From NCBI RefSeq assembly GCF_016906535.1, contig NC_057385.1, positions 1,550,001 through 1,614,000 on the forward strand: a stretch of DNA of 64,000 bases. Reading direction: 5' to 3'. Every line of letters begins with the position of its first letter. Position 1 is the first letter of the stretch. A program made the translations under genes and the position numbers. Of this stretch, positions 50,057-63,084 are shown piece after piece. The notes beneath the pieces were generated by a model. The model made no database searches and was not told where the DNA came from. It saw only the letters and a list, made by a program, of their open reading frames with translations. This DNA is from Rhizoctonia solani (Eukaryota; Basidiomycota; Agaricomycetes; Cantharellales; Ceratobasidiaceae).

Positions 50057-53000
50057 ATGCCCACGAGAGCCGGGACAATCCGCAGACATATGCCTACTCT
50101 CCAGCACATCCCTGATGAAATTGAAGACGCCGACGACGAGAAAGACCCGTCTCAAACCTGGGATCTGGAAACCCCTTACCCTCCTCCTAACGTTCGACAC
50201 AACTCATACACTGGCATGCCCTCCACATCCTCACCAAGCAGCAGATTTAAGCTTCGTTCCCCCAATTCGTATACCACGTCCAATTCATATGGCACACCCT
50301 CTAGCATCATGTCCTCCTCGGGCTCTTCTATACGCGCACCCAAGTCAGCACAGACCTCCGGGAGCGCTTACGCGCAGTTTACGAAAAAGTATCGAGACAA
50401 AGTCGCGGATGACGATTTATACGATCCAAATCAACTTTTTCAGCGAGGACTAGGCCAGCTTATCGATCAAGGGGACAGTGATGATGATGACCTGGCCATA
50501 AATGCCGGCTCTGCCTATTCTACTGTCGACGTCGAACCACTGGCAGATAGCGATGGGCAGGAACCCACTCCGGCGGACAGGGAGCGTCTTGAATGGCAAA
50601 CAATGCTCATGTCAGTATTAGATAGTGAAGTTCTTCGGTCAGAAACTACGCGAATAGGTCGAGCTCTCGAACCGAATGTAGGAGAGCGCAGTATACGAAA
50701 CATTAATATCTGGCTTGGTGTCAGGGCCAAGTTGCGAGGCCACACCGAATCTCAGGAGAGCGAACGGCTGAACGATAAGCGACTACGGCTCGTGGATCCT
50801 GTGCTCGAAGAGGTCCTTGCGTTCAAGTTGGGTAGCGAAGATGGCACTCCCGTTTCTTCGACCGAAGCTATCAAAATCATCAGTCCGCTATTGAAGCGAC
50901 TCGAAAAAGCCCAATCTCTTTATCCTTCTCTGGCCGCCATGCAAACTGCGAAACCAGTCTGTGCCGAGCCCGAATTCAAAGCTCGGGCCGAAACGCTCAT
51001 TCAATGGTCCAATATGTTCAATATGCTCTTTAATGCGATTACGATGCTCAAGCGATGGACAGGGAGCGAAACTCTGGACGTCACAGTGCCAACCACCGCC
51101 GGCAGTGTTCCTATCCGACCCCAGCACGATGGTCGTTCATCTGCCGTTGAGAAACCCGAGGCCACCTCGTTTGTGGAAAGGATACTCAAAGAGGATACGC
51201 TCCAAATGTCTTTCGAAAAGGGCTCACTACAGACGCTGAGTTCTTGTATCCAACGAGCAAAGGAGATGCATATCACCAATGGCAAGCACATCCACGATCT
51301 TGGTCTACCGAGGCTGCAAAACGAGTTGGAGATGATTATTTCGTTCCCGACACGACTCGTCAAGGAAACTATCAAAGTACGGTTGGAGTCGTCTCAAAAT
51401 GTCTCTGATCCGAATCTACTTCAACTTGAGCAAATGATGGAGAACTTTATGGTATCCATTGGCCTGGCTTGCATGCTAAAACGAGAGTATGAGGATCTTG
51501 CCGCTCCAGACCCCGATAATTGGTGGGATATCTCATCTGGGATTGACGAAGAGTACGACAAGGTTATCCTTGATGCCATGCGTACTTTCTTCCGCCTGAT
51601 GAACAAGAAGCTGAAGAGCGGACTCAAAGGAATCAATTACAAAGAAACCGAATTCCTGGAAGGTCACTGGAAGATGTTTGATGAAGTCGCTTCTTCTATC
51701 GAGAGTGGGTCTCTGGTAGTCGCTGAAAGATTATGGTGCGTAGATTTATGATCCATATTTGTACCATGTATTAAAGTACACCAGTTCTTCGACAAACCGG
51801 ATCATGAATCGCGTCGTGGTTCATTTGGAGGAGCAGCTGAAATTCCCCATGCAATCCCAGGATCGCGCCAAGAATAAGTTTAGGGACGGGATTTTGTCTG
51901 CTAAAGAACGGGAACAACCCATGACTAAACGCCAGATTGAAAACTGGTACGCAAAAGTTTTGGACGGTGTAAGACTGAGATACCGTAAATTGCAACGGTT
52001 TGCGCGGTAAGCCTTGCCCTAATTATTCTGATGATATGACTCACATACACTCCTCAGCGGCTTGTCCCAACGGTTATCGAATTCAGCCGAGTATAGCTTG
52101 GAAGGCACCAATCTCGAGTTCCTTATTAACACGCTAGTTGACGCCAATTACTTTTTGGTATACTACGAGGCCCTTCAGGCTGAAGGGTGCTATATCATTG
52201 CCCATCCATCTCTCCAAGAACAACCGGAACAACTCAAACACATACTGTCTCGCGCATACCATGTCCACATAATGAATCCCGACGATCAAACTGTTGCGGC
52301 AGCTGCAAGAGCACGGAAAGGTGATATTTCTGATACTGGCGAAGAAGAAATCGACTCGGGTTTGGCCCCATACGTTCTGGTGATATCTCCCTCAGAACCC
52401 TTTGTCTGGCACGGTGTCGTAGTTGTGTTAAACGGCTTATCACCTCTCGAACTTGAGCTGCCTCCCAAGCGTATCCGCCTAATTTCAGATGGACTTCCGG
52501 GTAATCTCGCCCGCTCTAAAGCAAACTTTTCCAGCCTATTCCAGGTCTCTGGAGACGATTTGTCCGACGACGAAGAGGTACTTGACTATACACCCCAATG
52601 CGTTGTCGAGCAAATGGCACATCTTCCCATAGTTCAGCGGGAGATTAGAAGAATTACCAAGGGCGCCAACAAACTCGCCGAGTCCATTGTTTCGTCGGTC
52701 AAAATAGTCACGGATGCGGTAGGGAACAGCGAAGGCTGTCAAGAGCTACTTGAAAACTGGTTCAAGCTCGCGTCGGAACAAGGCCAGCACTCTCTCAAGT
52801 ATATGGTCAGAGAGGAGGCACTCGTCTTCAACCGGAATTTGGCGGAGCTAGCAATCGATTGGGTTTCGTTCATTTGTGACTTTTGCGACCCCACGGACCG
52901 CAAGACATTCCGCTGGGCCGTCTATGCTCTCGAATTTGCCATGAGTCGTACCCGTGGCCGAAACATCCTTCGCATTCCTCCGGAATCGTTTAGGCTTCTT

Positions 53001-54601
53001 CAACGCAAGGTCTCGGGTCTTATGACACTACTTGTCAGCCACTTTGATCTGCTGGGAGCACGGGCCAGTATTGAACGAGAAAGGGAGGAGCAAATGCGCA
53101 AGAAAGAGCGAATGCAACAAGCTTCACAGTTTGACTACGACACCGAATCGTCGAACCAGTCAGATACCCAGCCAAATGCAGCACTCCAACAGCATGAAGA
53201 GACCAACAGCAGACGAGTACGCGCGCACGCGTTCCGAGAAGAGGTTCGAGCAGAGTTGGATGCAATCGAGCAAAGGAGACAAGAGATAGAAACAGAACAG
53301 CACATGGTCGGACGGGTATTGAACATTGAGCGCCCCGAAGACCAGTCTTTAGCAAACCTCGCAGCGTCCTCATCCAACGTGTCGATGCGGTGGCAACAGG
53401 GTCGTTTTGTCGGCAGTGGAGCGTTTGGTTCGGTCTACTGTGCCGTTAATCTCGATTCGGGTACTCTGATGGCTGTGAAAGAGGTTCGATTCAAGGATCC
53501 ATCTAGCATCTCCCAGCTTTACAAACAGGTCCGTGACGAGCTAAGCGTTATGGAGATGCTTCATCACCCCAATGTCGTCGAGTACTATGGTATTGAGGTT
53601 CACCGCGACAAGGTCTACATCTTCGAAGAGTTTTGCTCAGGTGGTAGTCTGGCGGACTCGCTCAGCAATGGGCGAATTGAAGATGAGACGGTTATTCAAG
53701 TCTATACGCTACAGTTGCTCGAGGGACTGGAATACTTGCACGGTAAAGGCATTGTACATCGCGACATTAAACCAGATAGTACGTTCCTTATCCCACTGGA
53801 TGACTCTAAATTAATTCGCCTATTTTAGACCTTCTACTTGATCATACGGGCATGATCAAGTTTGCAGATTTTGGGGCCGCCAAAGTACTTGCCAAAAACC
53901 AGAGATCCATTAAACTTAATTCGCGCTCGCGCAACCCGAGCCGAAGGTCTACGACCCAACAGGGCAAGCAGAACAGTTTGACCGGAACACCGATGTACAT
54001 GGCGCCTGAGATAATCAACAATGAGTCCGTAGGCCGGCACGGTGCTATGGACATCTGGTCGATCGGATGTGTTATTCTTGAATGTTGCACCGGCCGCAAG
54101 CCCTGGAGTAACCTAGATAATGAATGGTTAGTGACGTTATACCGGTTGTGCATATACTTTGAGCTTACCGTATACGCCAGGGCTATCATGTTCCACATTG
54201 GCCAGGCCAAGACCGCACCACCCCTGCCAACTCCAGACCAACTTTCTCATATGGGAATCAACTTCCTCGAGCAATGCCTCATCGTCAATGCAAGGCTCAG
54301 GCCTACTGCGACCGAACTCCTGAGCCATCCTTGGCTTGTATCTTTCCGAGAGTACATGTCCGAGTATGAAGCAGCTGCACTTCCGACTCCGTCACTCACA
54401 GCGACCACCATGCCCAGTCTTCCCTATGACATGACCCAGATGGCGCGTCAGGCAATGATTTTGGAGGAGCAAGAGATTCAGGAAATGGCTGATGATTCGC
54501 CTGAACCATCCCCAGCCGTTGGAGAGTACCTAGACGAGACAGGGGAAATTCAAGCATTTAGAGATCTGGAGAAGTCGTTTGCCAACGGTGCCCCGGCTTG
54601 A
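50057..54601 (+). CDS. SSK2: MAP kinase kinase kinase SSK2/SSK22 (MEKK4-type, HOG pathway)
   Basis: MAPKKK of the osmotic and stress HOG pathway; phosphorylates the MAPKK Pbs2 downstream of the response regulator Ssk1. The start at 50057 (MPTRAGTIRRHMPTLQHIPD) leads a disordered Ser-rich N-terminus. The large conserved Ssk2/MEKK4 regulatory region follows, with DLYDPNQLFQRGLGQLIDQG, SEVLRSETTRIGRAL, LVVAERLCSSTNRIMNRVV and FRWAVYALEFAMSRTRG. The kinase domain has FVGSGAFGSVY, MAVKEVRF, a HRDIKPDN loop interrupted by an intron after HRDIKPD, IKFADFGAAKVLA, GTPMYMAPEII and MDIWSIGCVILE. The C-terminal tail ends EKSFANGAPA. Only four short introns. About 1,470 residues, typical of the family. 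All catalytic motifs intact. Confidence 0.95.
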
Positions 54602-54867
54602 CGATCTTACGGGGGTCCTTTTATTTATTCATACCCAAGAGGACGCTTATTTATAGAATCTGATTTAGCACCTTGTAACTAGATGAACTTTATACACGGC
54701 CTTAAATTGTTGTATAATATAATCTTCGTTTTGATTGCGACGTCAACGTTTCAACGCCAAATTCTTTTGACACAGAGCAAAGTAAAGTATTTACAAAGAA
54801 AGATAAAATCGAACAAAAAGGAAACAAAAAAGCGATAGTTCCAACAGACCTCTCTGGCTTGCAGCAT

Positions 54868-57426
54868 TTACTCAATGATCCAGCGCTTCCCGAGCGTAAT
54901 AGTACCAGTATCCAGTGAGTGGTCACTCGAGACCGAACGGTCACTCGACACTGACCGAATAGTAGGATATGTATCGTTCGACTTGTTTGAGATAACCCGC
55001 TCCAAATCTTGTTCATACGATTCGTGCACCGCATTTATCGGGCGCTCGACCTCAAAGTCACGGATAGGGGGTAACCGCTGAACCGTGCGTGGCGGGACCA
55101 CGCTCGACTTGGACCGAGAGCTGCTCGCCGAATCGGACCGGACATGCGACTTGATCGAATTGGAGCGCGACGGAACGCGCTCGAGAATGTGGGGAACGCA
55201 TTTTGCGTCGGAAATCGACCTTTTCCGAGTTTTCAGGCGCTTTGGCTGGTTCAAAGTCGACGACCGATTCGGTATCGTCATTCATCCTCACTAAGAGGGC
55301 AGGGGTTAGTATTAGTTCAGATTGCGTATAGACGAGATAAAGGTGGCGTACGATGTTTAGGCAAGTCCTTTCCAAAGTTGATAAAGGACACGATTCCGAG
55401 CACGAGCGTGAATACGGTTAGAATGGCCGCACAAACGGACATCATGCGGAAAAACATCCAAGTGAGGAATACAAGGCGCCAGGTTGGGGAGACGAACATG
55501 CCGGCCCATGCGACGATAAATAAGGCAGAGAGAGCGAAAAGACGACCATCGTTTTACGCATTTCGCGGCGGACCGCATACCATCCCATAACAAGCCAGGG
55601 TACTAGAGCCTGTTGCAAGATATAACAAGGTGAGATTATTTTTAAGTATTTTAAGGCTATTCAGGACTTACGACCAACTGGATTGCCACGATTGCTTTAT
55701 ATAGAGGTGCTAGAATCGTTTCCTTGGCTGCTTGGAATTAGCTTACAGGTTTACAACAGGGATGAACACACACGTACCAGCAGGGCCATTGTACAACTCT
55801 TGGATCCAGAGAGCCATGGATACAACCACGAAGTATAAACTCAGTTGTAGCACGATGGCAAGGCACAAAACAACCCGGTACATGCGGTTGATTTCGAGAG
55901 ATGCGCCCACTCGTTTGAATGTCAACCAACCAAATGTCTGGAATATAGTGTGTCATTTGCTCCGACAAGCTCCATTATCACAGGGATGGTCATTACCTTG
56001 AGAAGCCTCCACGACATGTAAGCGGAACTGAGAAGCACGACTACGTTTAACACCAAGGTCGGAATCTACAGACCATGTCTAAATTTAGATGAGGCCGGTC
56101 GCAAAAGTAAGAGAGCATAGCCTACCTCGATATTCACGCGCATCTTCCAGTAAATAGGCAAAAGATTCACACCTCCGCATGCTCCACGGGTTGTTAGACG
56201 GTTGAACTCGAAGCGAAAGTTGGCAGTCTGAACGAGCTGAAAGATGGACCAGCCAGTTGATAGAAGGTGGGTCAGAAATGCGGCGATAATATGAGGAACT
56301 GATTCGTTGAGGAGCTGTTGAGGATAGGCATTTAGCTTTCACCTACTCGGATCACCGAATGGCTCTCACAGCAACAACCGACATGCCGAGAACCCAAAAC
56401 TGGAAACCAATGAATACAGCATCTTCCCGTTGAGTGTTCCACAATCTGAGGTGTATTTAGGTGTTTTACTTTGCGGTGGAGAGGTAACCAACTGACCTTT
56501 GCAACGGCCATTGCAGAGAACGAACGCAGACTTTGGATATGAATGCTTCGTCAATGTCGTTGGCTACTCCATTGCCATCATAATTCCCCGCAGAGAGCCC
56601 CCTGAGTCTAACACCCTCGAATGTACCGTTGAACTGCGAGAATACAGGTGTGATACCGACGTCACGCTCCTAATCGGCTGCCTTGGGCCCCGGAACGTGA
56701 GATGGAATGTACATGCGTTTGGCCCGGGCTTTTATGGGAGATCCTCCAGGAGGAATGGGCGGTGTAGATTCAGTGGAAGCAGTTGAAATAACTGTGTTTG
56801 AAGAGAGGGTCCGGGAGATAGAACGGGTCGCTGAGGAGCTAGAAGCGGATAAAGTGGTTGCTGTCCGGGTTTGCACAGCAGTGTTAGATGTGGTCGAAGA
56901 GGCACCAGCAGTTACCAGAACCGTTGAAGTCCTTGAAGCCGTGGGCGACGAAGACGAGAACGAGGAAAGGATGGTCGAGGTAATGGTGGCGGCGGTGCTG
57001 GTGGGTTCATCGTAAGGATAAGAATTGTACTCTCCAAAGGCATCTGGAGCAACCCGACCAGTCCAGACCATCCGGCAACTAGTAGTTCCGGTGCTGCCAG
57101 GCATTCCCGTACAAGCACGGAGGGGCCCGTTCTTGAAGAGCACTGCGTATCCGGTAGGCGTCTCTGGATCGATGCTAGAGATATGGCGAGAACATGGGTG
57201 GCATCTTATTGACATATAAAGCCACGATCTGGAGGATAACTTGGATGAAACAATGAACGAGTGCAACTGTAAAGTAGAGTGTCGTAAGACGAGATGAACT
57301 AAGACGGTCCCACTATGCGTATATAGTGTTCAGTATGCTAGTCTCAAGCCCGATGTGATGAGTTCGTACCACAAAACGAAGAGATTGGGGGAGAGGAACG
57401 TAGTTCCATAATTGTTTCACGCGCAT
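54868..57426 (-). CDS. Multi-pass membrane protein with a Ser/Thr-rich extracellular loop
   Basis: Not recognised as a named family. The ATG at 57426 (MRVKQLWNYVPLPQSLRF) precedes a first membrane span (TTLYFTVALVHCFIQVILQI). Next is an extracellular region with several cysteines, then a mucin-like Ser/Thr tract (about 56770-57000). Seven further hydrophobic segments follow, including AVFIGFQFWVLGMSVVAVV, VPHIIAAFLTHLL, VVLCLAIVLQLSLYFVVVSM, AIVAIQLVALVPWLVMGW and RMMSVCAAILTVFTLVLGIV. The tail is Ser/Arg-rich (SNSIKSHVRSDSASSSRSKS), ending GTITLGKRWIIE. An in-frame TAG at 56670-56672 interrupts an otherwise continuous frame just after the mucin tract. It must lie in a poorly marked intron or be a real stop. 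Eight spans suggest a transporter or receptor, but I assign no function. Confidence 0.55.
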
Positions 57427-57884
57427 GGCTGGTCAGGTTATTCGAAGGGAAACCAATATAATGGCCACTTGGGCACGAGATAAGTGCCGACGCTAGGACG
57501 GTCCAGCCGTGGGGCTAAAAGCAAAAGAAGGAAAGAGAAAGAAAGAAAGAATACAAAGAGAAAAAAAATAGAGAGAGCGAGGGGAGTGAGGAAGGAACAA
57601 AGAGGTTATAATTACGCTCCGGCGTTGTTAACTCAGCGTCAAATGATTTGATCGCAGATCATTCCATTCCCCTTCCGCCGGGTCGCCAAAGCTACCGTTG
57701 ACCTGAAAATCCTGCAAATACACTTGAATGAGCTAATCCGGTAATTCATTCATCTATTACTCGTGTGGAGCGTCATTCAGTTCCACCTCGCTTCTCCGGC
57801 ACCGGCCATGAGACTAAGTTTCAGCTTAACCTTTCTGGCGCTTATTATTACATTTTGCCACCCAACCGACCAACCACATCCACT
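57427..57884. promoter_or_regulatory. Divergent intergenic region with purine-rich tract
   Basis: About 460 bp between divergent starts. A strongly purine-rich run (GAAAGAGAAAGAAAGAAAGA and more) spans roughly 57520-57600 on the plus strand. It reads as a pyrimidine tract upstream of the minus-strand membrane gene, a usual feature of fungal promoters. Confidence 0.5.
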
Positions 57885-58646
57885 ATGCCAGCCATGTGAG
57901 TCATGAGCACTTCCCGGAACTTCTGATTCACGCCATTGCTATAGCAAAGACAAATATGCTATCCATTCCAAGGCTGTCGTATGTTTAGACGCTGATCTCA
58001 AGGGAGATGTTACTATTGGTTCAGGTCCGTCAAGGTCTTCCTCCCCTCTTCTTGAAACCATAATATGACAGTAATATTGCTGTAGGCACAGTTGTTCACC
58101 CCAAGGCCACCATATTCGCAATGGCAGGCCCGATCATTATCGGTGCGGGCTGTATTATCGAAGAGGCTGTTATCATAGTCAATAGGTTTGTTCTTGCCAA
58201 TCGTTTATGGTAGATTGATAGAGCTGCTTCTTCAAGGCGTAAGGAAACCATGAGAATCGGAGATTCGAACCTACTCGAGATTGGTTGTCGTACGTATCTT
58301 TCGCGCGTCTTGTTCACTTTTTGCGTGTTCGATTGACCTTTCCTCCCTGGGTTTAGGCATCGAATGCCCTTCTATAGGAGATATGAACACTGTTGGTGCA
58401 CGCTCTCGACTTCATCATACTGTCCGACTGGGAAACTACTGCGTGATAGGAGCGGGATGCATGGTTGTACCTTCCGAGGACGACGTATTGGATGACTTTA
58501 CCGTTGTCTATGGACCGACGGCCGAACGACGCACCTGGAGCGGACGGGGGAAAATCCAGGAGGCCGACTTGCGCCAAAAGCACGTCGAGTATTTGCGAGA
58601 GATGTTGCCCAAGTTCAACAGATTAAGGCGCACTGACAATGCATAA
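57885..58646 (+). CDS. DCTN6: Dynactin subunit 6 (p27)
   Basis: Pointed-end subunit of dynactin, the dynein activator on microtubules. Exon 1 encodes MPAI and is spliced to KDKYAIHSKAVVCLDADLKG. The left-handed beta-helix hexapeptide repeats are clear: DVTIGSGTVVHPKATI, PIIIGAGCIIEEAVIIVNR, IGDSNLLEIGCRIECPSIGD, MNTVGARSRLHHTVRLGNYC and VIGAGCMVVPSEDDVL. The end is VVYGPTAERRTW then EMLPKFNRLRRTDNA. About 185 residues, the normal length. Five exons with phases consistent. It is convergent with the dynein tail gene, whose stop codon lies about 250 bp away, so two parts of one motor system are neighbours. Confidence 0.9.
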
Positions 58647-58893
58647 CACTTTTTCTTTCCTTTTCATTTATATAACCGCGCAGCTAATGTATAATATTTG
58701 TTGCTGATGTATCCATGCACGGGTATCCAAGTTGCCGTCACTGTCATAAAAGGCACAAAGAAAACTAAAAACAGCCAATGATGGGAGCTACAAAACAGTC
58801 AAACAGGATCAGAAAAGAAAGGATAGACGAGATTCTATAATAACAAGTACCGCAACTCCTACAACACAAAATCTTACTACTAAAAATACCCTC

Positions 58894-61800
58894 TCAGAAT
58901 CGCATGCTTTGCTGCTCCATATCATGGCGAGCCTTGGTAATCGCTGCATGCATTTCTTTCATCTCATTCGCGAGTTTCACTCCGAACCTCTGCAGAATAT
59001 CTCTCTGCCAAGAGTCATACTTGGCATTGACACGAGCCTGGACTTGCTCATAATCAATCACACACACGCCAAAGCTGCGTTGAGTGTCCGAGTTGTCGAA
59101 TGTTTGTCGTGTACGCTTGATTTCGGTCAAGAGCTGCTGCCAGTTGGCGAGCGAGTCTCCAAGTCGCGTAAAGACATATTCGGCTTCGAGATCCCAGAGG
59201 GATTGGAATTGAAGCCATTTGGCGACGTACTCCTTGACTTGTTGCACCTTGGTCTCGACGAGGTCGAATGGCCGAACCAGGGTCGATTCGTTCAGGCGAG
59301 TCAACTATCATCTAATTAGGATAATACCGTTGGCGAAAAGTCAAAACATACCAAGCCGGTGTAGGTAGTGTCAACTACCATTGCTCCCTGCATCTGTAGC
59401 CCAATCTCATATCGCGAGCTCTGAATCCTGCGTAAACCACAGACCACACCTAGTTTTATACGATTTAGCGAGCATTCTGATACTGAGCGACACGAGCCCC
59501 GACGCACCCAACCAGGAGTGCAACTGTCGTATCCAGATGCCACGCGCATACTCAATGGGTGGGTCTAAGAAAATAACCTGGTTCTGAATGCGAATCTCGT
59601 GGACGATCGGCTTGAGTGTCAAGTTGCCCTCGATAGCCTTTCCCATACATCAGTAAACGCATATAACCTAAAGCGGATACAGTCAGACCTTTTCATCTTT
59701 CGCCGTTCTGCCCGCTTCTTCATGGTAGCATCCGAATGACACCCACTTCACGTCTGGGCTCGTCCTCTTCGGTGCGATCAAATTCAGTGCACCAGAGTTG
59801 GATAATGTGTGTCAACCGAACGAGTAACAGGGCTTCAATCTTGGCATCAAGCTCAGCAACCCAATTGTCGAGGTTTGCGTAGCCTTCAAGGTTTAGTTGG
59901 TCGATCTGTCAATTAACAAACCTCAGCGCGAGTGGACGACGTATGTGTGTTCAATACTTGCCGCTGCCTGAATTTTGGCAATAAGCTCCGAGAATGCCTC
60001 CGTTGTAAACGGACAAGTCGCGAGGTCATCTACGTGACGGGTGATATCTTTGTACACGTCGATGAGCGAGTTGGTTTTGTCCTAGAATAGTGGCTGTCAA
60101 TACCCCTCATCTCATTCAATGGGAACTAAAGAACGCACTTGCAAAATTGATACGGCACTAGCAAACTCCGGACATAGACAATGTGCTTGTTCTCTCGCCC
60201 ATCAAGTCCAGTACCATGGAATCTGTGTGAGTCGTATGTGTTAACGAAAAAGTCCCAGCGCAGTGCCATTCCTATCAATCCAGGTTAACATGTGTTAATG
60301 TTAATTGCCAGGTCCAGACATACCACGAGTGATCATCCTCTGAACTTCATTCCTGTATTCAGCAACCAACATCTCGATCCCCTTGTTGGCTTCCACGAGA
60401 TCCAGAGTCTGGGCATACGTCCGCACGGTCTCCATCAAGCTCACGGCATGTGGGTATACACGCTTCGCATCCTTGGCTAGATTGCTTGTTGTATGCGGCA
60501 CCTGGAAACCCAACCACAACAAATTCCGGACCTCCTTGAACAGTGTAATAATTTGAGGATCGAAATTGACAGTGAGCTGGAACCCCCCTCCACGAAGACG
60601 GATGATTTCAAACAGTCGACCGTTGATGTTCATATCGCGGCGATTAATATCATGCAGCCAAGCTTCATATACCGGTCTAGTATCGAGCTTTTTACGAAAC
60701 GAGGTTGACTCGGCTTGAAGCTTCTGGCCCTCGGCATAGAGTTCCCAACTCTTTCCCAAGACGTCTTGTACGCGAGTCATGTAAGTATTGAGCTGTCTTT
60801 CAATTTGTCGCGCCCAGATAATGGCACCCGCGATAGGCGGAAGGTCTCGCATTTGAGACATATGGTATGTGTCAGAGTAGCGGTATTGAGTTTTGAACTA
60901 GATGCGGGTAATTAGATAGAGTCAACGCATAAAAGGCAAAAATACCTTGTCATGAAGTCGTTTAATGTCCTCCTTTACGGATTCGATCAATTGCGTTTGG
61001 TATTCTTGGATGGCACCCCGAATCTACGTATCAAAGTTGATTTATGCTCGCTTCAAGGGTCGGCATTCGTACCTTTGGGCGCACAAAGAGCGCGTTAAAT
61101 TTCGAAAATACACGGAACATTTCGTTCGCATTGCGCGCCGTCCCGAGTCGGTCGCGCAGCCGGGAAATGATCTGATTTTCGACACGCGCCACACGTTCGT
61201 TGTACGCATTCTCGGCGGTGACCCAAATTTCAGTACCCTCTGCACACCAACGATAAATCCTCCCTCTAAGAAACGAACCAATGAATCTTACCAGTTGAGA
61301 CATCCAAAACATCAATCCCTTTCACAATCTCATACGCTTCCTTGACTTCCTCCTCCATATCCATCCCACCAACGTCTTTGCCGATCCCTCCAAGCCCCTT
61401 GGTAGGCCCGGTCATTACAGCAAGCTGCTCGTGTTGCTTCCTCCAATCCCTTAGATATCGCGTGCGTTCCATGAGCTTGGCATGGGCTGGCTGCACCTTG
61501 ATCGGGATGAATTTCTCGGAGCGACGACGTGTTACCTCGCGCGCAACATTAGTGAATTCCTTGATCAGGTCGTCCCAAGCACGGAAGATTTCTTGAGTCT
61601 GTTTGAGCAACCTATCAAATGTTTCGTATGGTGCATAGGTAAGACGATGAGATGTAAGGACACGGAGGAGTTGGTCGTTAAAGTCACGGGAGATGGCTTC
61701 TACGAGTGGGAGAGCACGTCGGATGGGATAAGGACTTTATGCATGTAGGTTAGTGAATGCGAGAAACGTACATAGGGAAATACACTCACGAAAGACGCAG

Positions 61801-63084
61801 CTTCCTGTTGATGTGTCCAAAAACCTGGTAAAGTGCATCATGAATCTTATCCAAGTCCGTTGCGGATAATAGTTCGTTCAGAGGGAACTCCTTCATCAGT
61901 TGGTTATACTTGTGCACGATATCTGTGGCCTCCTTCAACCCTGTATCCGCAATGAAACTGACAGTTGCTCGGAAACGTTTCGCGTTGCGAAGGCATTCCA
62001 TAACAAGCTGAACCTCATCACCACGGAGCTGCGTCTCGATCCCTTCTAGAGCACGTTCGAGACTCAACCAAAAGTTGATTTCTTGCGATGCAGTACCCGA
62101 AGAAACGTCACGCGTGAGTTTTGTAACACCTTGGATAGACTTGATCCAGGTATTTACGTGAGCCTGGAGTGTATTAAGGAATGAACTGTCGCTGAGAGTA
62201 CTACCAGGAATAAGATCGATGTGCACAGGTGTGTTGGTCGCGTGTGCCTATACATTTGTCAATGCATCCGTATCCCGTATCGCGCGCTTTACGTACATGG
62301 TCGACGGCTTTTTGAATGCTTGGGTGAATAATGAGATGAGTTTCAGGAATTTCGACATTCTGTTGGAGATGCAACAGAGATAGTTCAAGCTCTGCAAACT
62401 TCTTCTTGGTCACGGGTATTCCTATACAATGCTCAATTTAGCCACGGCGTAAAACGGATTCAATTACTTGAGCCTACCCATTTTCCCATCTCCATCCTTG
62501 CCACTACCACGTGCTCCAACGAACGCATCGAACCAAGGCTTAACGGCTTGGCTCACTACTGCATGCAAACTCTCATAGGGAGTCTCATCCCCACCAAAAA
62601 GATTCAGGATATGCAACTGTGGTGCAAGGGGAAGCAAGGTATCCAGGGTGGGCGTGCGCTTAATAAGTGCTAGCGTAGTTACGTTGCTCGAATTGTATTG
62701 CAGTTGTTGTGTGAGCGTGTAGGAATATGTCGGGGTTGCATCCTCTGTAAACTATATGTCCAGCATATCTTCTCATCTCTGGCGTCGTACCTCACCTTCA
62801 GGTTCTCCCGCTCGGGTTTTAACAATATAAATGGCTTCGACACCTTCTGCAGCAAAGCGCGTCAATTTTTCATCAAATTCAGAGTCGAATAGTGTGGCTT
62901 CAATTTCGTCTACTGTAGCACCAATTACGGGTGGAAGCAAGGCAAGCAGATAAGTACGAAACTGGGCAGGATCAAAAGACGATGCAGGGGCGGGAGGGAT
63001 CGGTAAAGCCGCGTCTGAGTTAAGCACTGGCGTTCCATTTGTTCCGTTTGTATAGAGTTCAGGCGTGTCGAGCCCCGACGCCAT
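58894..63084 (-). CDS. dhc1: Cytoplasmic dynein heavy chain, N-terminal half-gene (tail only)
   Basis: Tail (dimerisation and cargo-chain binding) part of the dynein-1 heavy chain. It starts [17 protein letters not shown] at 63084. Conserved tail blocks are [117 protein letters not shown], and a last block [16 protein letters not shown] with a stop at 58894. The linker, AAA ring and microtubule-binding stalk are absent, and only 250 bp separate this stop from DCTN6. The protein is thus about 1,150-1,200 residues instead of over 4,000. Agaricomycetes, e.g. Schizophyllum commune, have exactly this two-gene arrangement (dhc1/dhc2). A frame break near 60170 is described in findings. Confidence 0.9.

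Noticed and set aside
58255..58285. Sequence resembling a tRNA B box on the minus strand
   Set aside because: It lies in DCTN6 coding sequence and no A box, acceptor stem or T-run accompanies it.
59638..59746. Second apparent frame break in the dynein tail gene
   Set aside because: A 109-nt GT-AG intron (59746-59638) joins DEPRRE to AIEGNLTLK in phase, so no missing base is needed.
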